This document shows, piece by piece, positions 12,601-27,600 of a DNA stretch of 64,000 nucleotides (positions are counted from its first letter, which is position 1; every line of letters begins with the position of its first letter). The stretch spans positions 1,674,001 through 1,738,000 of the forward strand of contig JAKJHU010000034.1 of assembly GCA_022316685.1 (NCBI GenBank). The letters run 5' to 3'. The notes under the pieces are model-generated. The model saw nothing but the letters and a program-made list of their open reading frames with translations. It was not told the origin of the DNA and made no database searches. Both the position numbers and the translations under genes were made by a program. The stretch comes from Progne subis subis (taxonomy: Eukaryota > Chordata > Aves > Passeriformes > Hirundinidae).

Positions 12601-15600
12601 ATTCCTTTCTTCTGAAGCTAGCCTGAAATTTCAGAATGAAAGAGAAAGCAAAAAGCCCCACATTTGGGTTGGTTTAGATTGCTTGTTATAAAAATTTTGC
12701 AAGCCATAATTTGGTCATTTTTGTTATTTGGTGCCTGGGTGAAACACAGAATATTTTATTGCTGAAACCCATTCTGCCTCTGGTAAGTCCTACAAACTGA
12801 AAGGTCCCTTACAATTCTCGTTCTAAGGCAATTACACAATCAAAGGGCTTTTGCACCAACCTTTACAAAGACCAGAACCATGTAACCTTGTGGAAAGAAG
12901 GAAACTCTTACAGTTGATTATTTAAAAATACATTTTAAATGCTGTGAACTTCTTAAACTGTAGTAACCTTCTTATAGCATAAGTGCTTGGATTGGGATGT
13001 GTTTTACTTGAACAAATTGTAGTGGGGAAGATGTGGCAGGTTGTTAATGACAGCACTATAGCTGTATCTAGATTTCATTGAATTGGTAGAAGCCCCTGAA
13101 CTCCCCTGAGATTTGGCAGTGGTTTAAATGCCTAAGGAGAAACCCAGCTATGCATTCCTAGAGTTCAAGGCCACAGATCATAAACCTTTTATTCCAGCAC
13201 TGCCCACTCTGGAAGCATCCAAATTTTCAGACTTACCATGTGTCTGAACAGCTAGGCGCACAGATATGCAGTAAAGGACCCTCCTGTGAGCAAAAACCAC
13301 CTGGATCCTTGCTGAACTCTATGGTGGTTCTGAGTTGAAATAAAGCCCCTAAGCTCTTCTTGAATCTTTGCATTTTTATGCCTGTTTGAATAATGCTAAG
13401 TACCCACCAATAGCACTACAGTCAAACCAAAGCACAGAGGGAAGTCCCCTGCATCAAAAAACATGGCTATGAGCTCTCTTGGGCATGGTACGGCAAACCT
13501 CAGCTCTGGTCCCTGCTTCTCAAATTCAGGATGCCATTTACATTTGTCCATCACAGGCTAAAAGGAGAGGGAATCATAGATATGGACTTCTTTCTGTTAA
13601 CCGTCCTCCCACCACCAGGCCAGAAAACAGCCTCTCCTGCCCATACTTGTTTCTGTATCCTCTGAAGCACTGTATTCAGGGCTGCAGAGCAGATGGCTCT
13701 AACAGGAACAAGGAAAGTTTAACTAATTTGAAAAGGAACCTAAGGAAACTTAGTGACTTAAATGTAATTACATATTAAGTAATAATTAGAATGCTCTCCT
13801 CACATGCAGAGGATGCAGGTTTAATGCCTTTTGTCTAGGAGGTCATGCCTTTTCTGTCTCCTCAGGAAACTGAGGTTCTTTAAATTGTCTTCAGTAGAAG
13901 CAGGCTGAGAGTAACTCCTGTATGTCTGCAAGCCCTTCAAGTTTGCAAGAAATTGCCTTACCCACTAAGCAAATATGCCAAGGCCAACAACAAAAAACAC
14001 CTTTAGTTTCAGGTGGGACTGCTTAAGGGACATCTCTGAATGACCAATCTCAACAGAAGCAGGCATGAAAGGTGTGGAGAGGAGTGGGACCGTATACACA
14101 GCCCTGCAGCCCACTGTAACTCTTTACCAGCATGGCATAGCAGAGATAATGCTGCGCCCAGAGAAGACACTAATTTCTGCCACTGAGCTTGGAGATATTT
14201 TCAGCACCTTTGGATGCTCAGCACCTGTATTTTAATATCTCAACACCAGCAGTGGGCAGGGAGGGGAGGTCTCCTAAGCCTGACTTGTGGACTGTGGGGG
14301 CTGCATGAAATGCATGAATTAGCGCTGTGCCAGCAACAGCAACCTGGCCACACCAGCCTGCACCAGCACTGCACTGCCTGGGTCAGAGAGGGACAGGAGG
14401 GGCCAACTCGGGTCACTTAGGGAGCCAGCTCTTTCTCAGTCACAGGCCACGACACTGCCTCTGGGCACAGACCTATAGCTGTGTTTACCTCTCTGAGTTT
14501 GGTGTTCAAGATTTTAATCACTGCCACAAAAATAACTCACTTTGTTTTGAACTTGCTATCCTCAGATTGAACCACTGGACCTTCACAGGCTTTCCCTTGC
14601 AGTCAGAAATGAGCAGCCAGCTGCTTCTTGTTGGGCAGGTATCCACACTCCTCCCAAATGTCTTCTTTTGCACAAGCTGAGCAGTCTTAGCTCTTTAAGC
14701 TCCCACTGAAAAGCATCTTCTGCAGCCTTCTTAAGATCTTACTGTGTGTTTAGGTGTAATAATATCCATGTTGTGAGCTCTGAATCAGGTACCAATTCCA
14801 GGACTTGGGAATGGGTTTTTGAATAAGTCTAAGGAACCTAAGTTATTTAAATCTCACTTAAATCCAAGGAGAATTTGGTACCTCATCTCAGGATATAGTG
14901 AATTAGAGAAAGCTAAGGGAAGGACAAGGCTACACCCAATGAAGAGCAATTGAGATGATTGTGACTTCAGTTTGGCAAAGAGAAAAAAAACAAAAAAAAC
15001 CCAAGGGATACATAATAGATTGTACAAAGTCATGGATAGGATGAACAGTATAGACTGACTACTGTCGCTACCAGTGCAAGGACTAATGCCCATCTGATGA
15101 AGATGTTGCAGCCAGACTTGAAACTACATGAGGGGGATCTTCATGCAATGGATGCAGCAAACTCCTTGTCAAGGTGGTTTGAGCTAACAGAACATGATAT
15201 GGACTCAAGGAGAGCCTGGAGAAGCACTGGAAAGAGAGATCTACAATCCACCTGGACTTATAAAGTAGACAAATCACTTAAGACACAGGAAATCCTCCAA
15301 GCTGAAGGTCTGTCATGGGTTGGCACAGTTTTGTTTCTAGTGACAGAGAAATGTGGAATGTATTTCCTGGTCAGGACCTGGGAATTGCTTTAGAAAGGAC
15401 CGGGACCTATCAGAAGATTAGCTGGAATACTGGCATCTGTTCTGACCACTTAGGACTTTGGGACGTATCCATATAAAAATCCTGATTTCCGGCAGGTAGG
15501 CCTTTTTCCCTTTTGTCAGAGAGAGAAAAGTAACATTGTACGGCAGCTGGGGGTTGGCGGGGCGGCCAGAGCTGGTTTTACCCGGGCCCAGAGGAGCGGC

Positions 15601-18600
15601 CCTGGCCGGGCTGTGCCTCGGCCCAGCTGCTGCCAGCACGGGGCCGGGCAGGCTCTGCCGGCCGGGCCCTGATAGCAGCTACGGGCCTGGCTGGGCCGGG
15701 GCCCGCCCCGATTTACACTGAGGGGTGGGGGAAAAGGCATTCATGATCTTGCCTGGTTTTTTTTTTTTTTATTCCAGACTCCCCAGGTCCTCTGATCACT
15801 GATGTTTCTGAGTGAGTTCTTCCCTCCCTCACCAGCATGGCCTTGAAAATCCAACACCATGAGGTGCAGTGAGAGAGAAAAAGACTCTGGGCAGATTTAA
15901 GCCTTTCCTGGCAACATGAAGCTTCCAAGACCTAGCCCTTCCCTGAGAGAGAGAAGAAAGGACAAAGTGAACATAGAGAAGAAACAGCATTAAGTCAGCG
16001 GAGTGAGAGTGAAAGGACTATTGGGACAGAGGCTTGAGGAGTTTGTCATTCCATCCTTATTGAGCCATGGAAATGAACTTTATATGTAGATAATCCCTTT
16101 AAATCATAGGGAAAGATATGCATTTAGGGAGATGATTGTTTAGATCTGTGTGTGGATTTGAGCAAAGGTGTTTGTGATGGACTAAGTGATATTAATCCCA
16201 TGAGATGCTTGAACAGAAATAGAGATGAGAAGCCCCCTGCGCCAGTGAAGAAGTGAGAAGATATCTCTGTGCCTTGAGATGAAGAATCCTTTGCCTTTGG
16301 AGTTATTAATCTTTAAAAGGTGACACTCCAGTATGCAAAAGTCTAAGACCCATGACCCATAAGCAGCTTGGGAAACTGCTCCTGGGAGGGTCACAAAGGC
16401 AGGTTTCTCCAGGCGGTTGTTTTTATGACAGTTAAAAAAACCACAGGAGAACTGTTCTAGGTTGTCAGTGGGATTCATGATTCTGAGACTCTTCTCCTAA
16501 TGATTGGTGAAAGACTATTTCAAATTGTGAAACCGACTGAAAATTACAGGTTTTGTCTCTTTATGTTGTTTTGTAGGAAAGTTAACAGTTTGTAGGGGGA
16601 GGGAAGTGTGTTTTTGGAGTTTCATTCTGTTTTGTTTTAGTTTTTTCCCCAACTTTCTTTTTTCCATTCTTTTAGTGTGTGTTAATAAAACTATTTGTGC
16701 CTCATTTTTAAGCTTGAGCCTGCTTTGCTTTTCTCTTAGTCTCTCTCCCACAGAAAAAGAATAAACACTAAGACCACTACACAAAATCTGGTGAATGTGA
16801 AACCACTACAAGGTCATAAAAGCTGAGAGGCTAAACAGAAGTTTTACGTATGTTTGTCCTCCTTTTGCAATTCCACAGGTTTTCTTATGGTCATTGTTAG
16901 CTATAGGGCAAATACAGGCTAGAGAGTCCTTACAACACTAAAGCCATTCATAGGCCTTATTTGGAGACAAATATCCTCAAAGAAGTTTCAAGACTCCACT
17001 GATTTTTATAAAACCACTGGGTTCAATTACTTCTGAATAAGGTATCTGTTAATCATTCTTGTTTCCCACACTCATGTTTACTCTTTCCCCCTTTATGTCT
17101 CCTTAATTGTCTTTAAGGGCAATTAATTGTCTTTGGGCTAAAAGACTTCCAAAAAATACCAACTGTTGATTTGATACTCAATACAAGCTTGTGGTTGAAT
17201 TTCTTCTGATATGCATAGAAAAATGCTTTCTATGCATAGAAAAATGCTTTGTTAATGCAATAGATCCAGGAAAACTAGACTAGATTTGTCAATTCTGTTT
17301 TGCCAACATTTAAATTATAGCAATAACTAAAAAATAGCAATCACTACCTTTACAGCATGTATTTACTTAGGACTACTTTGTTAATTGTGGCAGTGTAAAA
17401 AACCCACCATCATAGAAACGTCTCACCATTAACAGTGTACATGCTTCAAATACTATACAGATACTGAGTACCGGAACACCAAACAGGGCTTAAATACTGC
17501 TTTTATATACACCCAGTACAGTGGTGGCCTGCATATCATCCTTGAAAGGGAACACCATGGACATGATCCTATTAGGCCTGGAACTGAGGTATCAGTGCTG
17601 CCAACAGGGTAGGTCCTTTTTGGCTTTAATAAGATCTCATCTCCAGCCTCTCTGCACTTGTAGATTAAGTTTTCTGATACACAGTCAGAAAGGGGTAGTT
17701 TTGGTCTAGCCTTTCTAGATAGTTGAAAGTTAAAGGAGAAGCTAGCTTATACTAGAGAGTGCTGAGTGCAGCAGAGAGTGCTTTTCATATACCTCACCTG
17801 CTTAATATGGAGATGGAGATAATGCTTAACAAGAACTTGGCCTTTATGACTTTTAAGTTGCTTTTAAGTATCTTTATTTGACATTTATTTGGCTTGGAAC
17901 CAATTCAATTGCAGCAGTCGTGGTACAAATATCATAGCATCTTTCATGCAAATCTACTTTCAAGACCACTCCTTCAATCCCCACTGAATGGAGAGACCAA
18001 TTATTCATGCTAAATTCCAGGTGTCATGGCAAAAACTGTATAGAAATATTACTCTAATGCCAATCTACTACAAGCTTAAAATGGCGAATATTATACTCAA
18101 ACTTTCATAATTTATCCACAGAAAAAGAGAGAAGGAATAAAGACATCAAAGATGAAAACTTGTATATCAGTGCTTCATTTGCAGTCCAGTCCTCCTGTTT
18201 TATTATTAATTTCTTTCCCACATTTACCCCACAGTTTGGCTTTTTAGGCAGTTTAGGAAATGATGATCACTAAGACACTACTGCTATCAAGCTATGCATT
18301 TCTGCCTTCCTACCAGAGGCTTCTACATATGAACCCTGAAACAGATCACATAAACTCTTCTTCATCCACTTCAAAGTTAAACTGGATTCAATAATGTTTC
18401 ATGGAAAGCTTTTTTACTCCAATCAGCTCACTACGCATTGTGGTATTTCTGGAGCACTTGTATTGGCTTGGGTTCAGCCTCTGCTGTGGAACTGTAAATT
18501 CCAGTGAAAGATTAAGCATATACAACTAAGGGATGATAAATGATAATATCCTGAACTAGAATTTATGTCTTTGAGCTGAATTCCTGATGACCCCAAATGA

Positions 18601-21600
18601 AGCAAAACATCCACAAACTGCAACTGCTGAGAAACAGAATAATTTGATAACTTTTCTGAGAGTGATCAAAAAATTTGTTTTCCAAAAGTTGTACAACTTA
18701 AGTAATAGCATTAATGAATTTTATGCAACAATTTTGCACAAGTTTCTGCTGATTTATCTACACATAAAAGCTTCATGTGTATTGGCTCAGACAAAATATG
18801 CTGTTGTACTTAGGCAAGGCAATTATAAACTGTTCGGTGCCAAGCACTGTGGCAAGCATTGCTTTAGGCAATAAACTTCAGAACTACAATTCATAATGAA
18901 ATATTTAGACTTTACTGGCTGTAGAATGTTTTTTACAGAAACAAAATTTATAATATCAACAGTACAAACCTGATGCTTTATGAGGAACTGTTCCAAGCAG
19001 AGGGATATTTATAGTTGGATCTGCCATTATGCCTTTATCCAAAGAGTGCAAAGACAGGAATTCATAGTAGTACTCGGCCTATGACAAAATAAATGAAAAA
19101 AATATATTTATTTTAATTGTATTCACAGAAGCAAAACAGAAAAATACTACACTTTTCGTGATGCCATTCACTGGATTAGTTTCTATAATTTCCCTGAGTG
19201 CTTCTTTATCTAAACACAATTTTCAGATAATTTCCTCTTATTTCATAAATTGCAAGTGACCATACAGTAATCAGGATGCAGCATATCAGCAAGGAAAATG
19301 GTATGCCTATAGGGGACAAATGTTACACAAAGAAGACGTTTTTTACAACCCACTCTTTTCATCTGGCAGACAACAAAAATATCTGAACACTAAGCTCATT
19401 CTTAAAGCTGTTTTTTTGGGCAGAATCCTCCTGGAACTGACTGGTGAGCCTGGATGACCTGCCTGTACCATGAGCACAGTTTAAATGGCATAGACACATT
19501 CGAGAGTGGCATGAGATTGTCCAGGCTTGCTCTTGGTCGATCTGCACAGCACAGCGCGCTGCATCACTTGGGCAAATAGTGCCAGGCAGTGAGTAGCCAC
19601 ACTGCTGGAGCACCATGCCAGGACACAAATCCTGTTTACAGCTTTCACACTGCCTTGTTCAACCCCAGTCCATTATATTGTTCTAAGGGTGGAGCTGAGA
19701 GGTCTCCTACCAAGCTGGCTTCATGTCACTCATTTACTGCCACATCAATGATTTGTTTTGGTGATCCCTAGAAAGTGTCAGCATGATTCAAAAACTACGC
19801 TCCACTACTTTAATCCTACCCCTGATAAGCCCCTGCATTGTGGCAAAGATTGTAGGCTCTGGTACTTTTGTCCATGGGAGCCTGGCCTCTCTGTTGAGTC
19901 ATCTATTCAAGATTTCTTCACATTTGATGCAAAGTGTCATCATGTGTCTGCGGTGTGGCTGTACACACCACATACACCTGAGATGTATGCACCTTAGCCT
20001 GTCACTAGAGGCTTCTACTACTGTTGATAGCACAACTGCTGGTGTGCAGGGCAAGTGGAAGTGAAACTTTTATGTTAAATTATGTGGCATCTCATTTACC
20101 ATGAAGCATACAAGGGATTACAGGTAATTCAAACTTCTGGTCTCAGGTAAGTGCTTGAGACCTTACCATGGGCACTGGCAACATGTTTCCATCTACTCAC
20201 TGACAGTAGACAGTACTGTCCTATCTACCTTTTAGACAAAACAGCGCAGCAAAGAGAGATTAAAGCCAAAATTTGGGCTGATAAATGGTAGCTAGTTTAT
20301 GTCTATAAGATGTCTGTCCACGTGCTTAGTCAGAACAAGGTCCTTTCTCTCCTGCAATATCCTGGCTCCCTAGTACAAGAAGGACATGGACTTAGTGGAG
20401 TGAGGCCAGTGAAGGGCCACAAAGATGATCAGGGGACTGGAGTGTCTGACGTACATGGAGAGGCTGAGAGAACTGGGAGTGTTCAGCCTGGAGAAGGCTT
20501 ATGGGCAATCTAATCAATGTGTATAAATAGCTGATAGGAGAGTGTAAAGAAGATGGACCCAGGCTCCAGTGGCAGGATAGTAGGCAACAGGCACAATGCA
20601 AAAAATTCTGTTGGAAACAGAGAAAACACCTTTTAATGTGCAGATGACAGCATTTGGCACAGGTCATCCAAAATAGAGCCTCCCTTTATGAAAATGAAAC
20701 CCCAACTCAACAAAGTCCTGAACAAGTAGCTCTAGATGACACTACTTGAACAGAGGGGTGGACTAAATCATCTTGAGGTCAGACTGGTCTCAGATCAGCC
20801 TCAATCCTTCTGTGATTCTGTGCTCTGCTAACTTGAGCAGAACCCTTGGCAGGGTGTGAGACCATCTTCCTTTAGCTCCTGACAACACCAGACGAGCACT
20901 CATGATCTGGGTAGAAAGGCTGTTATGAAATTCCTGATCTGATCTGGCAGCACATTCACTTGCTCTGTAGGGACTGTAAGGAGACCCCATAACAGCATGA
21001 GGGGCTACACTCTACATGGACAATCTTCAGAGGGTGTTGTGTAGGCATAGAGACCTCAGAGGAGGACTTGCAAAACAATAGGGAAACAATGAAAGGTTTT
21101 AAGTGGGGGTTAAACACATGGAGTAAATGTGTGAGGGAGAGAGGACATGGAGAGAAGCACTAAAACCAGAGATGAAAAATGAAGTCTGGGGTAACGTTCA
21201 AAATGCTGCTTTTAATTAAAGACATTTTTTTCCAATACAATATACCATGCCAAAATATGAAAACAAGCCATAAAGTCAGATCATGAACATTTTTGTTTTC
21301 AAATAAAACTTTGGTTCAGAAAAATAATTATATGTCTCCACACATCTATAGAATACTACAGTGAGTGAGTCAAGGCTCCACTGTCTGTTTCTCATTGGTT
21401 AGCTTTGATGTTTGGTTGTATCTAAACCAGGTCATAATGACTTATGACCTGGGATATTAAAACATTATGTTCTTACTATTCTAGTAAACAACAACTGGTA
21501 ACTAGACCAAATAGCTCCACTCCCATATTTCCATTCCAGACACACTGTTGTAGAAAGTCAGCTTGTGAGCCAGATTCCCAATTTGTAGGAAAAGGACTGG

Positions 21601-24600
21601 AATCTCATTTTCTAGAGCCGATTTTCTAGAGCCTAAGGATAAAGACAAAAAGAAAGTTCCCTGTGGAAAAAGGGACAATTGCTGTATGAGCCACAATACT
21701 CACTGCCGCTCAAGGAAGTAATTCTTCTAACCAGGGTAGAGGTGTAGCAGCGGTTAGCGCCTGAGGCAGGAGTATGTTCTGATGGCACATTAAAAAGATG
21801 GGAAGAAACATTGCACAAGCAACAGGCTGCTCAGAAGGAAAGCCACATATTGCACTGGGGAAGGATAACTGCTCTCACCATTTCTCTGTGAAGGTTTGTA
21901 CATCTGCTGAGTTGACAGAAACTGAACTTCTTGAAATGATAGTATCTAAGAGCTGAAACACCTCAGGTAGATCCAGCTATCATAACTTCAAAGTCACTTG
22001 CTGCTGAGTATGTTTGCAAATTATGTGTGCTGGATTGAGTTGGTTAAATTTTGACATAAAAGTTATATACAGAAATCCCAGTCTAGAGAGGCTGAGCAGT
22101 GAAGTAGAGTAGTTTAACTCCTCAAATCTGTGAATCTAAAACATGATTTGACTGCCATAAATCCTATCTATTTGGAGAAAATCTGTCTTGACACAAACCC
22201 TACATTTAGTCTCCAGTATTGTCCCACTGTAATTGGAGTTGATTGCCAATTAACTTGCATTAATCATCATGACTGAAAAGCAAACAACCTGCTCTCAGCA
22301 AATATTTACCATGCTCCAGCCTACCATGAAACTTAGTGATGATGATTAATTGAAGATATAGGTCTGTGCAATTAAAATATTGTCTAGTGACTACTGTAAT
22401 ATATGCTGTAAGTGGTCGTTGTGAATGACCTGGTAGTGAGAACAAAATTTGCTTGGATGTTGTCGGCAGGTAAAAGGAAAAAAATCCATAATCTGCAATT
22501 CCTTTTCCATTATAAAGGCACACTCAGGTTTTTTGTGTTTTGTTTTGTTTTTTTAAACCAGCCTATGAACTCTCTGCTATGTGAAGGTCTAAATTTGGTA
22601 GTGAAGCTAAATCTTAGAGGAACAGTGTTGTCAAAACTGGTGAAGAAATTGGGGTTTGCATTGAATTGCTGATCACTGGCAGTTGTGCACTTTGCATGGA
22701 CAAAGGACTTTCAGCTTGACTCCAGGAAGAACCTGAGGAAGAGTATGCTTTGCTACTATGGAAAAATCTTTGTTTTAGGTCCTCAGAAACTGAGGCAAGG
22801 ACCCCTGCAGACCTTGTGTGAACACTCTGGGGAGCTGGTACTTTCAGGCAGCAGGTAGCCCTAAGCAGCTGCCCTTTAACTCTTCCCCATGTGGGTAAAG
22901 CCCTCAACAAAGAGAGGAAATTTCACTTTAGGCAAATAATTCCTTGGTTTGGATTAACTTTTATGGACTTTGAATGGCTGTTTTCTATAAATCAGAGGAA
23001 TTTAAAAGGTTATAAAAATAATGAAGCCCTCTAACAAGTATTGTAGCAAACATCTGTCAGCAGTTTGGTTTTAAATGATGTACAGTTAAATTCCTACAGA
23101 TCTCCCTTGGTTCAAGATCTACTGCATTGAAGTTCTCTTATCATTTGGATGCCATGTTTTTTCTGCCTGTTTATTCTTCCATATTTAATCAAAGAATTGA
23201 TGACAATATGCTTTATGTTTTTTTCATTTTACGTGATAGACATAGAATTGTAGTACCTTAAGCAAAGCAGAGTAGCTTGAACTGTTGTATGTCATGGTTC
23301 AATAACCTAATGAAATCTGTACCCTTTCTAATTAAGAAACAAATGTATGTTAGCTTTGGAAGTAGATATAAGAAATCAACTATATTTTCTTCTCATTATT
23401 TTAAAAAGATCAGTGCTGAATTTTATGTTATCAATTAAATGACAAACATATCTTAATTCCAATTTCCTAGATTTAAAGAAAGAAACACATCAAAGAAGTT
23501 TCTTTTTATCCCAGAATATTTCTGGCTATGCACACACTAGAAGATTCTACTCTGCATTATCCATAGCAGATGCTCACAGCTGCATATGCCATAAATAAAG
23601 TCACAAGGTGAGACAATGTATGTGTTTGTTAGGTGTTTACAGCATAGACCATTGCTTCTCCAGGATATTAACCGCATTAGGTCAGAGAAGTTGGTCTGTG
23701 TTCCAAGATGAAGCATGAAGCAAAGTGAGATGAATTCCAAAAAAATATTATCCATACTGTGTATACCAGGCTATTGAAGGAGTCTGGCCAGAGTAGGAAT
23801 ATGTACATATATGTGAACATTTTGTTACTGCAGTGCAGCCTCGACACTGCTGTAATGAACAACATAATAAGGCTTCCTTAGACAAGCAGAGAATAAAATG
23901 TCTGCCTACAGACTGCCTATTTTTGTGCTAGGGACAGAACCTGTCAATTGGTCCTGTCACAGAGCGGGTAAACCATTTTTCACACCTCAGTTTAACACTC
24001 AGAAACCTGCTGTCAGCCTCAAGAAGTTGACCTAAAAGGGGAGGAATGCTCAAAAACATGAGGCAAAACTCAAACCAGCTCTGAGAAAATCAGTTTACAC
24101 AGAAAACAGGATAACCTGACTGTCTTCCAGTATCAGCTACTAAGGGTATGGGAGCTGCCTGAAGCAGCAGGGTTAAAAAAAACCAGAGATGCACACGAAT
24201 GGAGGAATAGAGATCTTTGGTGTTTCAAAGAAATTTAAAGAAGGACGCAAACTAGAACTCAGAGAAATGGGCAATCTCAAAGAAAAATACACTATGTGAC
24301 AGTAGTAATTAGACAATGCTGGGGTGAAATGCTCACAAATCTGTACAGCCTCTTCTATGCCTGCTTTCTTCACATTAAGGAAATCGTGGCAGACTGAAGA
24401 AAATCCATGCACAAGAAGGAAGACTTTTTTAACAGTAGAGTGCCTCCCTGCATGAAACTTTCAACAATAACTACTTGTGGTTTCAATGGTTTTAGAAGAA
24501 TGGTATAAAACTCTCAGATTTTGCCAATGGAAGATGACTAACTGGTGCTTAATGTCTCTTGTGACATTCAGCTGTGGATGGCAGATCAGGTCCTCCAACA

Positions 24601-27600
24601 GAATGATTTATGAAATTGGGAAAGTGAAATTTATTGCTTGGTTTCAAAAGAAGCCTCAGATTTTGAAAGGTGACATTACAGGCTTCCAAGAATGCTTTGC
24701 ACTGGGGAGATGGACTGAAATCTTTGAGAATCCATCAGCTTTTCCTCCAAATAATGACAAAATAATTTCTATAAAAATAAGGAATATGAAAAAAAATTAC
24801 TGCCAAGAAGCTTGGTGAGGTCACAACACAATAGATTTATATTATATTTAGCATTGTTTCTGACAGTTGTCTGCTCATTGGGAGACATGGGAGATAGGGC
24901 AGCTACTTAGTCACTTTGAGTAAATATTTTCTCTCACCAGACCCTGAGCTCTGGAGGCACTCTAGCATTTGAAGCAGTCATTTGAAAGCAATCTCAGACT
25001 GCAAGCTGAAAGGGTTGCTAGAAAGATTGGGTTTTGAGAGGAGCAGAGGTGAAAAAGAAAAATCCAAGTATACCAGCGGAGCATTAACTCTGAAAGTCAT
25101 CATCATGCCAAAAAAGCAGGCTCCTGAGACAGAGGGACTAATAAAAGCCTAGTACACATTCCTGTCCCATCGTTAGCCTACTAATGGCAATACGGTTTTG
25201 GTTTAGATCAGAGGCAGCCCCTTGATGCAGCGGGTACCTGCAGTGGGGACAGTGGGGCCGTGGCACAGCAGCAGATGTGCAAACAGATGCGCAGCAACCT
25301 CCAGGTCAAGCACAAGCACACGGAGAAAAAGGCATGTGGCACGCTCGATCTTTTTGAAACAGTCACAGTGATGAAAATCTGGGAGTTTCTCACTCCTCTA
25401 TCTTGCTTTATTTGGAAACAGAGAAAGCAAAATAGCCCAGCTTTCTGATATTTAGAGCTTTTTTTGTTCGTTTAACACATTTTCTGTAATGCATTTTAGA
25501 ACAGCTTCACTAGAGCCACTTTTGAAAAAATTAAGCTGAAAGAAGACAAAATCACTAAGGTTTTGACAAATATGCATGGTTAATTGCATCTTAAAAATTT
25601 CTAGCAAGGAATGATATTTCTCTGCATGAACTAGGCCTAGTGTATGAGCTTCCTTTAAATTGTTTTCTCTTATGTCTTACAGATGAAAATTAGAAAATTC
25701 TGCTCTGGGGAAGGGGAGAGAAGCAAACTGAATACCAGAAAGAGAAATATCATTAAGAGTTCAGATTTAAAGTAAGTAAAAGACATACAAGCCTTTGCTA
25801 TCTTCAAGTCTTTAACACAACATATTGCTCTGATATCCTGAAAATTGATAAAGACTGTTACCCTGAAAAGTTAATTCTCGTTTCAGCACAACAACGGCTA
25901 ATTTATTCTTTGTTCACCCAGGAAAAGATTAGTGCTCTCTCTGGTGGACATTTCATGATCACGGACGTTCAAAATACCCATCTCCCAAAGATAATAAGAA
26001 GGAGAAAATGATTACTGCTTTTAGAGAAAAAACCACAAAATGCTGTCTCATCAGGTTACTTCCTAAGAAAACAAGTGTTTGCAGGTCTGCCACTTCTATG
26101 TGGCTCTATCTACACTGAGACAAACCCACAGGGCTATCTTCTCCCCCTCACAGCTTGAAAAGTAAGTGAATAACTTGATTGGTTATCCTGGGAGGGAATC
26201 TTTAGATTATAGTCTGTTTACAGTTTCAGACTTTGGATAGATTTATTGATAATTAATAATTACCCTGAAAATTCTTCACAGAGAACATAAAATAATTTCA
26301 ATAAAACCTTTACAATCTGGGAAGTGATTGCACTAACAAGTATTTAGGTTAGTTATGATGGTGATCTGAACAGACACTATATTTAGTTAAATAGAATAGT
26401 TTTAAAAGCACAAATGTAAACCTTAGAGATGGTGGCTCATATGATGTGATGAGGGAAAGCTCAGATGAAGAATAAGCTAATCCACCTCTTGAATGGTGGT
26501 AAACATGGATAATGCATACAGATTCATTTTGGCCACACTTCAAACTCCCAACCCTTTGTTCTTAAGCCTCACAGAATAGCTTTGAAGTTGAGAATAAATC
26601 TCCTCTAGCACACCATTACCAAAGAACAACCTTCTGACTATGATCTCATAAAAGTGTAATCAATTACTTACACAATTTAAAAGCGTGGCAAACAGCAAAG
26701 GTCACATAATTGGCCTTTATTGAGTCCATGTGTTTCAATCTTGGCTTTAACTGCCACTCCTCTATAATGAATATAAATATTTCTCTTCAAAATGTAAGCA
26801 GTGAACTTTCTCAAAACTTACGAAATCTCACAGCAGCTTCTGTCAGATTGGAGTCCTTCAAGGGCTTCAAAGAGGGACGCCTCCACTTTTGTGTACCCAT
26901 GTGACAAAGTTTGCAGTACTTCTGACTGAGAGTTTCTTTATTGCTCAGCAGATACTGGTCTTTGGCTTTATTTTACAGGAAGATGAGTGTTTAATATTCA
27001 AAAAGTTGTAAAAAATCCACTCCATCCTGACTAGTCACTAGGAGAGACTTCCTTAACACTGCTCTCTTTTAATACCTACTGCACGAATTTTCAAATTCCA
27101 TTTTTTGTGAAAATTCGGAGTAAATTTTTTCTTGTTTCACGGGGTGTCATTGATCAAAGAAAATTCTAGATACTACTGTGAAAAAAGAACTAAATTCACC
27201 ACTAAGAGATTGCAAAGTGTATCTGAAAAGGAACTTGTGTCTTTGCTGTTGTACCTGAAATCACACTGATTTTTCTACTGAATGAAGACTCTGCTAAGTG
27301 GATGTACATTGCTGTCAAATTTCCCTGTACTATAGAGGCCTCCACAGAGTTCTGTCCTCCATAACTACACCCTGAATTATTCAAAGCAAGATGGACTTCT
27401 CTTCAGAGTAAAGCAAGGAAGTATGTTCTTGTGGATGCTGCCTGATACTTGAAAATCTCTCTCTGACCTGGCTGTCGGCATCCACATAATCCTATCCCCA
27501 GTTTCTGATGGGAAACTGAACGGGTTCTACAAACAGCTTTTGTCTTTTGGACTGTTTCCATTGGCAGGGTCAGCACAGCTTCATCCCCGGGTTACAGTAC

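Larger units (their letters stand above)
11706..18969 (-). other. WIF1: WIF1 intron 3
   Basis: A 7.26-kb intron. It holds an alternating ACATGT/ACATAT palindromic patch just upstream of exon 4 (about 11740-11785), a possible degraded CR1 segment (14860-15305), a complete solo LTR (15311-16810) and a 21-bp tandem duplication (17210-17251). The remainder shows nothing that I recognise. Confidence 0.9.
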
